Assembly: GCA_012845835.1 (NCBI GenBank)
Contig: JABAKD010000028.1
Location: forward strand, 1,433,501-1,497,500
DNA: 64,000 bases
Source: Undaria pinnatifida
Taxonomy: Eukaryota > Sar > Phaeophyceae > Laminariales > Alariaceae
Direction of reading: 5' to 3'
Position 1 is the stretch's first letter; every line of letters begins with the position of its first letter. Made by a program: the position numbers and the translations under genes. Positions 12,306 to 23,719 of this stretch are shown in pieces. The notes below the pieces were generated by a model that made no database searches, was not told where the DNA came from, and saw nothing but the letters and a program-made list of their open reading frames with translations.

Positions 12306-12870
12306 ACGGGGGACACGTCTCATCAGCTATACGCTAGAGCTAGAGCTGAAAATAGAGTCGTTGCATCGTGTGGGGGAGTATGACGGTGTGCGGGCTGTGT
12401 GGGTGCAGACGCGGGGAAATGTCCAAGGGTATTCTGCTTGAATTTGTCGTCATCGTCCAACATCACTACCAGGCATTTACGAAGGATACACTACTTGAAA
12501 TAGAGCTGGAGCTGAAGGTAGGAGCGATGCGATGCCACCATCATGGATGTGACGTTATCGTGTGCGGGTGTACAACGGTGTGTGGTGGAGAGTACGCCAG
12601 CGTGCGGGCTGTGTGGGTGCCGGCGAAGGAGAATGACGAAGATATGCTGTGCAAGCGTTGCCATCGTCGTCCAACGCAACTATTTACGAAGGATACGGTC
12701 GTACGTCCTTGAATTTTGTCGGCGTCGTCGAACATAACTACAGCGCGGGAATCGTCTCATCAGCTCTATGATAGAGCTGGAGCTGAGAGTAGAGCCGATG
12801 CGATGCTATCGTGGATGCGATGCTAGTGTGAGGGAGTGTACGACGGTGCACGAAGTGTGCTTACGTCTCG
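12306..12870. repeat. degenerate long-period tandem repeat
   Basis: About three diverged units, each with AGAGCTGGAGCTGA, a GATGCGATGC-like block, GTACGACGGTG and GTGCGGGCTGTGTGGGTGC; the first two add TTTACGAAGGATAC near their ends. Spacing is irregular (about 170-270 bp). No conserved frame. Confidence 0.6.
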
Positions 12871-14350
12871 TCATTAACGTTTTTAACGTCTCCTCAGCTC
12901 TCATCTACCATCAAAACATGAACAAAAATACTCCCAGGTTCTCATAGAACTGCCTGGGGTAGCCCCAGCCTCGATCTAAATCCCCACCTTGTTTTTCCCC
13001 AGGGCAGTGGTGGCTGGGACGCGCGCGTTATTGATCGTAACGCTTTGCTTGCACCATTCAGCGTGGTTGCAAAACGATTTGCGCCAATGGGGACATCATA
13101 GAGGCCGACGTGCCATGGCATAACCTATTACAACACATTAACAGTTACTTGGTTGAAACAACGAAACAAGTGGAAGGAAAATAACCCAAGCGGAATAAGT
13201 ATACACATATATGATGCCATTAAATTGCGAAGCCTACACCAACATAACGGACTCTGCACTCTGGCGAGCTTCTACTGTTATGTGTTGCGCCCGGAGCACT
13301 CAGGGTTTGCTCGCGGGGTCCTACGGCTGCGTTTTTGGAGAGCACACGGTCATGTCCTTATGTCTTACCGAGGTCCCTCCCCACCGTAACACAATACCTT
13401 CCTCCTGTTTCGAGTCGATAACAACATCTCGCGAGTACAAGATATGTGCTGTCTGGCGAAAGCGAATATATTATTATCGAATATTTCGGCGCTTCCGTGA
13501 TGTAATATTTGATTTATCATCAAGTAGAATCTATCAGTAGTAGATGTTGGTCAACCACGACTAATTGCATAGTCTAATCGCGTAATAACGCAACCATTGC
13601 CTCGGTGAATGAAGTACGTTTACGAACAATAATCGCATAATAATGTAATAATCTTAATTGCTGATTATTTGTGTCGATTGCCTTCACTGCTGTACATCTT
13701 GAATATTTTCGACTTGAAACTAAAGACTTGGTCGAGGGTTCAGTACAACACTGGGCTCAAGCAGTACATCTTTGACTTGATATTAGACAATCGCGATTGC
13801 CTTGAATACAGGGACCTAAGGCTTTGAGCGAGTCACGTCAACTTTTTGGACTTTTTCCGGGATTGCTGGCCGATGTTAGCGAGCAGGATAGCTGAGACTT
13901 CCCAGATGGCGGCGGGTGACATGTATGTGCGGAGGCACCGCAGCGATCGCGTGGACGTCGGGGTCCTGAGGCAGGAGTTATCAGCCGTGGTAACAAAAAG
14001 TGCGCGAAAAACATTGCGGTCAATCCACTGGGGACAAGAAAAGATAGCCGTCTGAGCAATAGTCTAGTCAACACAGGAAGTAAACCCTAAAGGGGTTGAT
14101 AATAAAAGCTACAGTAGACTAAAGTTGGTTCGAATCCTCCCGAAAGTGCTCGTAGAGACTTTTTCTTGCATAAAAAGATTGACTGCAGTAGCGGAAAGCG
14201 CGAAAGCGTGAGTTAGCAAAATTCGATATAAAATGACGAGCATAAAAACCCAAAAAATGGAAATGCTGAACCCTATGCGCGATAAAATGAAGGCACGTAC
14301 CGGGGGGAAGGGAAGACACCTGTGACCACGGCTTGTCCAGAACGTCGCTG
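12871..14350. other. gene-free stretch
   Basis: I see no supported gene or structured repeat. Short frames at 13211-13540 and 13846-14055 lack family similarity and splice context. A tRNA B-box look-alike at 14127-14137 has no pairing partner. Confidence 0.35.
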
Positions 14351-14356
14351 AGGGTA

Positions 14357-16240
14357 AAACCTCTTACGAGTTAAGCTGGAAAGAAAGAAGTGATTTTCTT
14401 TTAAAAGTGGCCAAAAAGTGGCCTACAAAGAGCAGACGAAACAAAGTGAGCTCAGAAGCGGCTCAAGGATTTTCAATAAAGAAAACGGACCATCTCTTCA
14501 AACGTCTACAGCCGGTTTGTTTTACCCAAGAGGGAGAGCCAAAGAGTAAACTCTTAGGAGTTACCCGTGATGCCTTAGGACTAATGCTCTCCCGTCGCTG
14601 CTGCTATACATTTTTTGCTTTCATCCTTCAGTTACTGTTCTTGTTGGCTTTCAAGTGACCACGTGCATCATACCTGCTCATGGACACATATGTCTGTCTC
14701 CCTTCAGCCTGAAACACGAACACCTGGAGGGAAAAGCAGGCTAGTGCCCTTAAATGGCACTGCACTGCAGAAAACATATCGAGAGAGATACCTATCTATC
14801 TAGAGAAAATATCAGCCGACAAACCAGGTGTTGTTTTACCTGCCAAAACACATCAGTCAACAAACCAGGTTCTATTTTATCTCATGAAAACAGTAGTAGC
14901 CGACAAAGCGATGTGCTACTTTAATACTTCGAGTATAATAGGCAATCCTTTTCGTCCCTGCGTGTTCCGAGTCCCAATCCCATTGGTCGGGGGAACCCCC
15001 CCGCCCGCCCTCGGCCAATGGGGGGACGCCGGGCGTGCGGCGGGAGTTGCCCCTCAGGGCAACACCTCCAGTCCCGTCGCACCCGGGGAGGACATGGACC
15101 CATCGCCCATTCAGGCACCTTCCATATCTCTACAACTCCAACAACCCGGGGACGACCACCGAGTTCTCCCGGGTTGACACCGCCCCGAACGATGTGGAAA
15201 CCCCAATCCCATTGGCTGAGCGCTGATTGGCTGAAGCGGGTAGAGCCAGTGTCTTTCATGAAGGATAGGGCCCCATCCCCGGTTTAGAAATCCTAAACAC
15301 CATATCATAAATGAAACAGATCTAATGTACCACGCAGCTTGCAAAGTTGAATTTCAACCATTCAATCGTTCGTACTCACAGCTGACGTTTTTCAAATATT
15401 TATAAAGTTCTCCCCTATATCTACAACTACAGCACCCCGGGGACAATAACGAAGATCCCCTGGATCAACACCGCCCCGCACGGTGTGGAAGCTCCAACCT
15501 CATTGGATGATCGCTGATTGGCTGGGGCTCATACATAGAGCCAGCGCCACTCGGTGAGGATAGAGTCCCATTCCCCGGATCAGAAACCCTTCCACACATT
15601 TACAACTTCGACAACCCAGAAACGAAAACGACAACCCGGAGACGTAGAAGGCGTTCCCCTGGGTCGATACCGGCCCGCACGGCGTGGAAATCCCACCGCC
15701 ACTGGCTGGTCGCTGATTGACTGGAGCTCGTACATAAAGCAAGCGCCACCGGGGGAGGATAAGGTCCCATCCCTGGTACATCATCTTTCCAACCAAGCGC
15801 TACAGTTAATCTACCTGGTACAGAATACATCAGTCGACAAAATAGGTGTTGCTATCTTCTCGAATGCATCAGTCGGCAAACCAGGTGTTATTGAATCTAC
15901 AGAACACCGAACTACATAATCAGTCGACGAACGACGAACAACGTATCACACAACCTAGCGAATACACCAGTCGATAAAATAGGTGGTACTCCTTTTTACT
16001 ACAGACTACTCCAGCTGGCAAACCAGGTGCTATTAAATTTTTACAGAACACCTTAGTCGACCAAGTGGTGTGATATGTTATCCCTACATAATACATCAAC
16101 CGAACAACCAGAAGTTATCATCAGTAATTAGTCCACAGAATACGTCTACTGGCGAACCGGTCGCCACACTATATGCAGAATACTCTAGCCGACGCTGAGT
16201 GTAAAAACTCCTTGCGAGTTAAGCTGGAGAGTACTAGCGA
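14357..16240. repeat. composite satellite block
   Basis: The block is bounded by matching segments containing CGAGTTAAGCTGGA (14357-14395 and 16201-16240). Inside, a short tandem unit of about 45-50 bp (CATCAGTCGACAAACCAGGTG) occurs about twice near 14810-14885 and about seven times at 15825-16195. These flank a separate array of larger units at 14955-15790. No coding function seen. Confidence 0.65.
14955..15790. repeat. satellite of about 185-bp units with CCAAT-like motifs
   Basis: Three clear units plus one diverged partial. Each runs CTACAACT-CAACAACCCGGGGAC, a GGGT(T/C)GA block, CACCGCCCCGCACG-TGTGGAA, then CGCTGATTGGCTG and a GGATA-GGTCCCATCCCC block. Dispersed repeat A (right arm, about 15295-15400) separates units 1 and 2, so it inserted into an existing array. 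The repeated (C/G)ATTGGCTG words are CCAAT-box-like, but no gene follows them. Confidence 0.7.
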
Positions 16241-16329
16241 ATAAAAACAAGACAAAACGAAAGATACTTTGCTCGACAGTGTCAAAAAAAGCAATAACGC
16301 GTTGCTCTACGGGGCCACTTTGCCGCAGC

Positions 16330-16648
16330 AACTGCGCACTGCAGTACCCGCGTGTATCATATCGTCCACGGCCACCTCTGCTCGCTCAGCTTCAATGTAT
16401 ATATGGCAGTGGTCCCTCTATCGCGCCGATATGTACCAGTCGGAACTACCGGCACTATAGCAGCAAACGACACTACTCTGCTTACTGCCACTACTGGTTT
16501 TCCTGTCTGCGCCAAGCGATTTCACAAGCACTTTAGCGGGTAATCGGCACTACTCAACCGGCGCTATAGAGGGACCACTACTATCCTGCAGTACTCGATT
16601 AACTATCACGCCGTCCACGGGTCACTTCTGCTGCCTCAGCTTCAATTG
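16330..16648. repeat. duplicated 3' end of the Myb/SANT-like gene flanking a MITE
   Basis: The stretch 16583-16648 (last codons and stop of the minus-strand gene plus its flank) is echoed at about 16335-16396: both contain GCAGTAC, CGTCCACGG, TCTGCT and CTCAGCTTCAAT in the same order. The MITE at 16408-16579 lies exactly between the two copies. Confidence 0.6.
16408..16579. mobile_element. MITE, AGTGGTCCCTCTATAG family, copy 1
   Basis: 172 bp with inverted ends AGTGGTCCCTCTAT and ATAGAGGGACCACT. A second copy at 54484-54646 shares the interior GCCAAGCGATTTCACA and the subterminal GTCGGCACTATAGAGGGACC. No coding capacity. Confidence 0.75.
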
Positions 16649-18906
16649 CAGCCTCAGGATGGTGATTTCGTCCGCTCGACGGGCGGCTTCCACAGCCGCT
16701 GCGTCGCGGGCAGCCCTCCGTTCACGCTTAAAGCGGCGTTTTTCTTCCCTTATGGCTCTGCCTTCGGCTCGCTCTTCTGCTCGGATGCGCTTCGCCTCGG
16801 CTCTATGCTCGCGCGCTTCCTCAGCTCGGATACGCTTTGCCTCGAGCCTATCCTCACGTGCTTCCTCCGCTTGTTTTTGTGCCTCGAGTTGCAGTATCCT
16901 GTAGCATATTGTCGTACACAACAGCAAATAAGAAACGGGTTGATAAGAGAGGTAGGCTGCTATTTACAGGGATATACGAAACCCGGGGCGCGTTATTCTG
17001 AAGTTAGTGTAGAACGCACACCCTCTCGCAAATACGAAACCCAGCCAGGTTCGGCCTTTTATGTTTCACATTCGGTGTCCTGTGCTGTACACGACAAACA
17101 CGGCTGTCGAGTGGACGAACGCGATACGCACAAGTGTAGCGTGAGCGTAAAGACGAAGGGTACTCCTCGTTCGAGATTTAAGTCACACAGCCCCCAAAAA
17201 GGAGCCCCTTCAAAATCGCAACGGGTGCTCGTAGCTATCAAGCGCCGTGTAAAAAAGTCTGTGGCTACCAGTTGTGTGAGCGTCACGAGAAAAACAGCAG
17301 GGGCGGTGTTTCTCTGCGGCACTCAAGAGAATCGATTATGTACTCGGGGACGCGGATAAATACCATGATACTGGCGACTGAAATACCTCCATCTCGACTC
17401 ACCTGAAGGAGTTGTGGTCATCTTTCTTGCAACGTTTTCGTCCGGTCGCCCAAGAAGACTTGCTTGTCCTCTTGCCGAGAGTTTCCATGTCCGTCCCCTC
17501 CCCCTCCCCCCGCCCCCACGCGCTCTCCTCGTCCACCTCCTCCTCCCTTTCCTCCTCCTTCTCCTCCTCCTCCTCATACGTATCTGCTGTTTCCCACCAC
17601 GCCTCCCTCATCTCTCCTCCCTCCTCCTTCGCCTCCTCTTCGTCCTTTTCCTCCTTTTCCCACGCCTCCTCCGTCACCCTCTCCTTTCCTACTTTCTCGT
17701 TCTCCTCCTCCTCCCCCTCCTCCTCCTTTCTCCCCCCCTCCTCCTCAACCCGCTCCTCCCCCTGCCCTCGGTCCTGCTCCTCCTGCTCATCCTCCGACCC
17801 GTCCTCCTCTTCGCCCTCCCCCTCCTGCTTTACGTTGTCGATGTGCATCGCGTCAAAAGGAACGTAGCCCTTTCTCGCAAAGCACATCTCGACCTCGTCC
17901 TTCTCTTTTTCCCACGCCTCCAATTCCTTCTCCTTTCTACCCACCTTCTCCTCTCCCTCCCCCTGCCCACCCTCCCCCGACACCCCCCCCTTCTCCCCCC
18001 CCTCTTGCTTCACGTTAACAACAGGCACTACCTCGTAAGGGGCGTATTCCTTTCCCGCCAAACACATCTCAGCGAGGCGACGATGCGCACGATCAACCAC
18101 CCGCCACGGAAGCTCATCGCCCGTCCAACCGCGAGTGTACAACGAGAAATCATGAGGACCCATAGCATCTCGAAAGTCCTTCGAGTTTGCGCCGTAATTC
18201 CTGGTCAGGCAATCCAACGCATAGGTCGACAGCCCAGAGAATCTGGTACCCTCCCAACCAAGCGGCGACTTGCCTACAGAAACGCCCCCGTTAGGACCGC
18301 CTGGGCTTGTCCCCGTCGCGACGAACAGCACCGACATCAATATGGATACGGCTTTGTCCCATGCCAGGGAACAGCCCTCCCACCCCTGCTGAAAGACCCG
18401 CAGGTCCTTGGCGGTCACGCCCGCCCACGCCTGCAACGACCCTTCGGCGTACGAACCACTACCGCACAATTCCTCAAGAAATTTGGAACTACATCCAGGC
18501 ACTTTTCGCATCTTCACGCCCTCCGGTATCCGGGTTGACCTCCCCTTCGCGTACACATCGACGGTAGCACCGATAACATGTCCGACCAGAGGTTCAGACA
18601 AGGTCCCGGCCCCGGCCCCGGTCCTACCCTCGCCCCCGTCCCCGCTCCCGCTCCCGCCTCCCTCCTCGCCCCCAGCCCTGCCCTCGATCCCGACCCCGTC
18701 CCCGCCCCCCTCCCCACCCCCGCCCCGGTCTTCGCCTCCGCCCCCGCCGCTGCACCCCCCCCCGGCCCCGCCCACTACCCCGCCCACTACCCCGACTCCG
18801 ATCCCGACTTCAACTCCGCCTCCGCCTCCGCCCTCGCCCCCGCCCCCGATTTCGACCCCGACCCCGACCCCGACCTCGATCCCGACATCGCCCCCAACAC
18901 CGACAT

Positions 18907-18938
<32 letters not shown>

Positions 18939-21900
18939 CCCCCGACCCCGCCCCCGGCCCCGCCCCCACCTCCGACCCCGACCCCAATATATTCTTCCAC
19001 CGACGAGGGCGGGTCGGAAGGGTGGTAAGGCGAGCCAGGTTCTGGCTTGCGGCGGTCTAGCGCATGCACCCGAGTGAGCAACGCACGATACATTTTTTTG
19101 GCAGTCTTGCCGGCAGCGACCTTCGCGGCAGCCTTAGCGGCGGCCTCGACGTCAGCCACCTTCTTTCTTGCCGCGCTGCGTTCTTGTTCTTTGGCAATTT
19201 CATCCACACATTCGCCAATTATGTTATCCTACGTGTCAAAAGTTGGGGGTTGGGGTTGGGGGGGGGTACTCATTTCACGCATAGCCGTAGTCTTGAGACC
19301 ATAGACCCTCGCATCCCTATATTCCTACACTGCCGAGACGGAGCGGTTTCACCGACCAGGCAGACAGGTTGGGAGGGGGGGGGGGGTGCAATCAGGGGGT
19401 TGGTGTGTGTGGATGTGAAATCAATACATGCACGGCCGTAGTCCTGAGAACCATAGACTCCCGCCGAGGAGGGGGGTGGGTAATTGTTGTCATGCATGGC
19501 CGTAGCTTGTCAGACCATACACCCTCGCACCCCGTCACTGCCGGGACGGAGAACGTCGGGTTTTTACAGAAAAGGCAGACGTTGCTATCACAAGCGCGAA
19601 GCGCCATGAGGTGTTCGGCGATACGCATGAAGGGTGAGTTGCATCCTACTAAGAACCGCTTGGGAGGGGATAGGGAGGGTGTACTCGCTTCAGATTGGGG
19701 GGGGGGGGGGGGGCGGGGGCAATCGCGCGGTACGAACGGGAATTGGGAATGAGCGCACGGACCGGGGTGTGCCGGAGGGAGGAACACTACAAGAGGAGCG
19801 GAGGGGCGGGTTTGATATTTTCCAGTACGGTTAATGAAGGTTGAATTAGTCATTGGTGAGAGGAGGTTGAGGCAACTGTACCCGTATTCCGCTACAGAGG
19901 TAGCGGGTTTTTACAGACGCAGATGGCTGTAGTGCCGTCACATCTACCGAAAAAAGTCGAAATAATAAGCTCTCACATAGAGGATCTCGTCGCCGGTAAG
20001 CAGCGGCTGTCTCACTACGCCTGGTGTCTTCAAGGCGTCCGCTCTATGTTTCCGCTTGGTTCTCAGCATGGAAGCGAACTGCGACACCACCCGGCTGTCT
20101 GACATTCCAGCGAAATTTTCCGTGAACGGGTGCCCGTTGCGTAAGTCGGCAAACAGCAGTTTCCACCTGTCTCCCACCTTTTCCTTGGTCCCGTGGCAGG
20201 GCCACACCTTGTATTGCCTTGCTGCCCCCAAAATCCACACCCCAACAAATTCGACATGCGACAGCAGTAGCAGCAGTTAGGAGGCAGTCGTACGTACTCG
20301 TAGCCTTTGTTTTTCTCCCAGGACGCACGTTTACCTCGGTGCTTGGTTGATTCAGTGTGGAATTGTAGCCTAATACTTCGTACGCCAGGTTTGTTCTTTT
20401 TCAGGTAATGTCACTTCACAGGTACCAGATCATAAGTATAGTTCACGCTATCAATCATTGTTAAAAGTAGATCCCGACGACTGACGCCGGTTGGCCGAGC
20501 TTGTTGCTGGCGTATACTTATAATACCAGTATGTGTCTGGTATCATAGCAGAGACTACAGCCGCTGCCGCACTGCTACTACGACAAGCGCTGCTTGCTGT
20601 TGCTGCTGCTTCCTGTTGCACGTATATACGTATATGCCAGGTATCATATGCCTAGTAATACAAAACATACGTACTGCTGCTCAAGTACCTGTATGTGAAC
20701 GACGGTTAGTCACGCATACTGCGTGCTGTTGTTATTGTCAATATATACTGCTGCTATAAGTCTACTGCTGCCCGGCGTACTATTAACGCCTTTACAACTG
20801 GAAACCCGCTTTTGGGGGGAAATTACTTAGAATTAGTATGGGAAGGGGTTGGGGGGCTCTAAAGGGGTTAACACGACGAGCGCAGGTACGGCTCCTCTAG
20901 GCAGTAGTGCGTCGCTTTTATCATACGGCCTCGGCTTATAATACCTTGCCTATATATCTCGACCATTACAGGCATACGTATGGCTGGCGGCGGGGATCAG
21001 TACATCAGAACTACGCCATTCCGCTTGTACATACGAGAACGCACGAATTAATGCAGCACTACAACAGCCTCCAGGTCGTTTCGCTCCATGCCCGTGGAGT
21101 CAGAACATCAGAATTACGTCAGCGCGCTCGTATATATTACTAGGTACCAAATTGACTTTTTTTTTCAACATTGGCGCGCTTTTCTCCGGCGCCCGTCGGT
21201 CCTTTCTCGCTCTTCCGGCTGCGGGGCACTCAGGAGGCTCGTCAAATTTACGACGCACGTTTGGACGCCGGCCGAGCTCCGTGGCATGTGTTGTGCGCGT
21301 TTAATAGTCACGGAGCTGGCCCATTTTCACGGGAATGCGTTCCGCCGCGCCGAGCCGCGCAGAAACTATAAAAACCCACAAAAACAAAAAAATGCCGGTA
21401 TACTGTCTACTACTGTACATGTATCACGCCGCCCTTGAAGACAAAGCAGAACATCAAGGCTTTCGCTTTGTAAAAGCCACGAACGGTGCTTGTGCGTGCG
21501 CGTGTGTGTTCACGTGTGTGTCATCATATTTGAAACCCATATTGTTCACCAGGTACCAGGCACCAGGTGCGTTTTGCCTCTGATTCAAAGCATCCACGCA
21601 GCAAAATGTAGCAGCAGTACGAACACTCCAACAAGAGCGGTACAACAGCAACAGTGCAGTACTACAGCAGGCATCACACTTCAAGCTGCCGTTGACTTTG
21701 TAAGAGTTTTTGTGTCGCATATGTGCCGTGCTCAGCAGGATCCAAACACAACCACCTTTTCGCGTCCAAAGCAAAATCGAACACAAATCGTCCGTCCTGG
21801 CATAGTGGGTAGGGTCATATGGTGGTGTACATATATGTACATAAAAATTATGTACCTCGTACTTCTTTGTTTGCATGCTATTCTCCGGTGGCCGATAATT

Positions 21901-23640
21901 TTTGTCGCGCTTTCGGCTGCGGGGCAAGCAAAGGGCGCGTCGTTACATCACGACGCATGCCTGGAATCCAGCCGAGCTCCGTGGCGCGTGCTCTGAGCAT
22001 TCAAAGTCGCTGAGCTGGCTCTTATATCAAGGGGTTGCGTTCCGGCTCGCTGAGCCGAGTAGGTGCAATAGAACACCCCACATTGTTTTGATATTTAAAA
22101 ATAGCCCGCTCAACTCTCACATATTGTTTTCTTTAAATCGCCGCTCCGCTCTACCACCCGCAATACAGCATCGTCAATCTATTTTTGTTTCCCCTCTCTG
22201 CTGCCTGCTATGACACAGCAGCAACAGCAGCAGCAACAGCCCTCCTTTGAGACAGCCACGGATGGTGGTTCTGAATGTCTATGCGCGCCTCTGTATTGTG
22301 AGTGGTGTGTGCCGGCATAGGCACACAAAACGACCAAGGAGGGCAGTGGTTTCTATTTTCAAAAACAGCCGCTCAGCCTCAGCGACAAAATCAGTATACA
22401 GCAGTTCAGCAGTGGTACAGCATCAGCGGTACAACGGTAGCCGTGTTCCAAGATCTCGCATTTGTGCCAGTAGTCACGGTGTATGTGTGTGTGGTTGGTG
22501 CACAGCAGCAGGAAATCGCACCACGACAACTTTCCGTCGAATGCAACAATCAAAAACACGCATCGTTGGACCTCGTATGATACCAGGTATAAGAAGCATA
22601 CAGCAGCAGTAAAAGCTGTAGCTAATACCTGGTACACATCATTGAAACGACGGTATTCCTCCTTTTCGATTTGCGACGGGATATCAAGTCAAACCCATCC
22701 CAAAGGTGAGCCATGTATGCTGCAGCCTATCTAGCGTCTGTGTTCCCTCTTTTACACTCGCGACACCCCCGGAAATTCAAGCCAATCACATCCTAAAGGG
22801 GATTCTTCTACGAAAGTACGAAGTACGAATTTCACATACATGCAGCAGCAGAACGGTCTCCCGGTCGTTTAGTATCCGTGGCTTTGGAACCTCGCAGCAA
22901 AACGGCTCGAGCGTCAGTGCGAGTTCACCATATCGACAAAAAAATCTCTTAGGAAACAAGCAATATGAGGTCGCTGTCTTTGGTTGTTTTTTTTTTTCAT
23001 CCTCCGGCGGATGGGGAAAAATAAAGCTCACCACACTTCCACGTATTTTCACACGCGTCGTGTGTCGATTTAACTCAGTTGCTTTCGCAACCCAACGCTA
23101 GCTGGCACGTCCTTCGGATCCCACCATAGCGATAGCGTGAGCTGTCCCTATCAACGTTCCTCGTTATATCCCTCTGCGCACGGTCTATTGTAGTGCCTGG
23201 TATGCAGTATTCCCCCTCTAACAAGAAACCGATATATATATATATTTATTGGCTAGATTTCTTGTTTAATAAGGGTGCGTCCTACTCTAACTTCAGCATG
23301 ACATAGCTGTCGAATTTCCTATTTCCCCGTATATGCGTAGTGTTCAGGCTAAGTTTCTTGTGGGGCTCACTATCTTATGAGACGGGGGCGGTACTGTACA
23401 TGTCTCGATATTTCCGTGGGGGACCTCACCAAGGCTCACGAGCTCCAGCTTTTCGCGCGGCGACCAACCGTGTCTATGACTGGGTAGCCGATCGCTCGTG
23501 CTGTCCACCCCCTCCAGCGCCACTGTCTGCAACACTGTGCCCACCGTGCCCCTCTGGCCCTCCTCGGGGGGGTTGGTTGCACCCACGGGCTCGTGGGTTG
23601 CTCTATCCGCCACGATGGCAGCAGACGGTTGTTGTTCCAT
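16622..23640 (-). CDS. Myb/SANT-like protein with Gly-Val repeat and coiled-coil tail
   Basis: Four exons read downwards: 23640-23430, 20221-19977, 19228-17403, 16898-16622; phases 1, 0, 2 agree throughout and give 852 residues from ATG to TGA. Exons 1-2 join into a tryptophan-bearing helical domain (about residues 58-125: HGWSPREKLELVSL, then KEKVGDRWKLLFADL, then SDSRVVSQFASML and basic RTKRKHR), which resembles Myb/SANT or trihelix DNA-binding domains. Exon 3 carries an Ala-rich helix, about 150 residues of Gly/Val/Glu repeat encoded by CCCCGA-like tandem DNA, a unique middle region with three Trp-Gly/Trp-Ala segments, a Glu-rich block and a basic KRTSKSS...GRKRCKK stretch that could be a nuclear signal. 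Exon 4 is a charged coiled coil (EAKRIRAEEAREHRAEAKR). Probably nuclear; a link to transcription is inference only. Intron 1 is 3.2 kb of repeats. Confidence 0.78.
19270..19600. repeat. dispersed repeat C, two full and one partial copy
   Basis: Inside intron 2 of the Myb/SANT-like gene. Copies near 19276-19372, 19430-19470 and 19495-19590 share GGCCGTAGTC, ACCATA-ACCCTCGCA, CTGCCG(G/A)GACGGAG and AGGCAGAC, separated by long G runs. A fourth copy lies at 49196-49290 in a channel intron. Confidence 0.7.
20400..21140. other. gene-free part of a 3.2-kb intron
   Basis: Rich in CTG/CAG words (20555-20770). A block near 20810-20850 (TTAGAATTAGTATGGG next to a G run) recurs near 50095-50130 and, inverted, near 6283-6325. 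No exon signal. Confidence 0.45.
21175..22090. repeat. pair of about 210-bp direct repeats, about 700 bp apart
   Basis: Segments 21183-21385 and 21880-22085 share, in order, TCTCCGG, CGGCTGCGGGGCA, ACGACGCA, GCCGAGCTCCGTGGC, GGAGCTGGC/TGAGCTGGC, TGCGTTCCG and CGAGCCG, ending near a CCCACA word. The spacing is compatible with a tiny terminal-repeat (TRIM-like) fossil or with a simple segmental duplication; no internal coding region is seen. Confidence 0.6.
22655..22830. repeat. dispersed repeat B, inverted, two partial copies
   Basis: TTGCGACGGGATATCAAGTCAA and CTCGCGACACCCCCGGAAATTC-AAGCCAATCACATCCTAAAGG both match the reverse complement of the repeat B core at 1597-1660. Confidence 0.6.
22838..22945 (-). 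repeat. dispersed repeat D, copy 1
   Basis: Reverse complement matches 28035-28150. The shared frame reads (K/E)LA-TLEP, EVP(R/K)P and NDRET in both, with several conservative replacements. Confidence 0.6.
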
Positions 23641-23719
23641 TCCTGACGAGCTCGGTTTCCAAGACACCGATGACTCAATGAACGCTTCCCTCTGCCGCGG
23701 CTGCTACTAAGCGTCGAGG

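Noticed and set aside
12306-12870. CRISPR-like repeat spacing
   Set aside because: Units are long, irregular and diverged; the context is eukaryotic.
14127-14137. GGTTCGAATCC, a perfect tRNA B-box
   Set aside because: The flanks cannot form a T stem, and no A-box or acceptor stem lies at the right distance upstream.
17414-18538. 374-codon frame on the + strand, Leu/Pro-rich
   Set aside because: Antisense to the acidic and Gly-rich exon 3 of the Myb/SANT-like gene; repetitive GAG/GGA codons leave all frames open. The minus frame is the one with matching splice sites on both sides.
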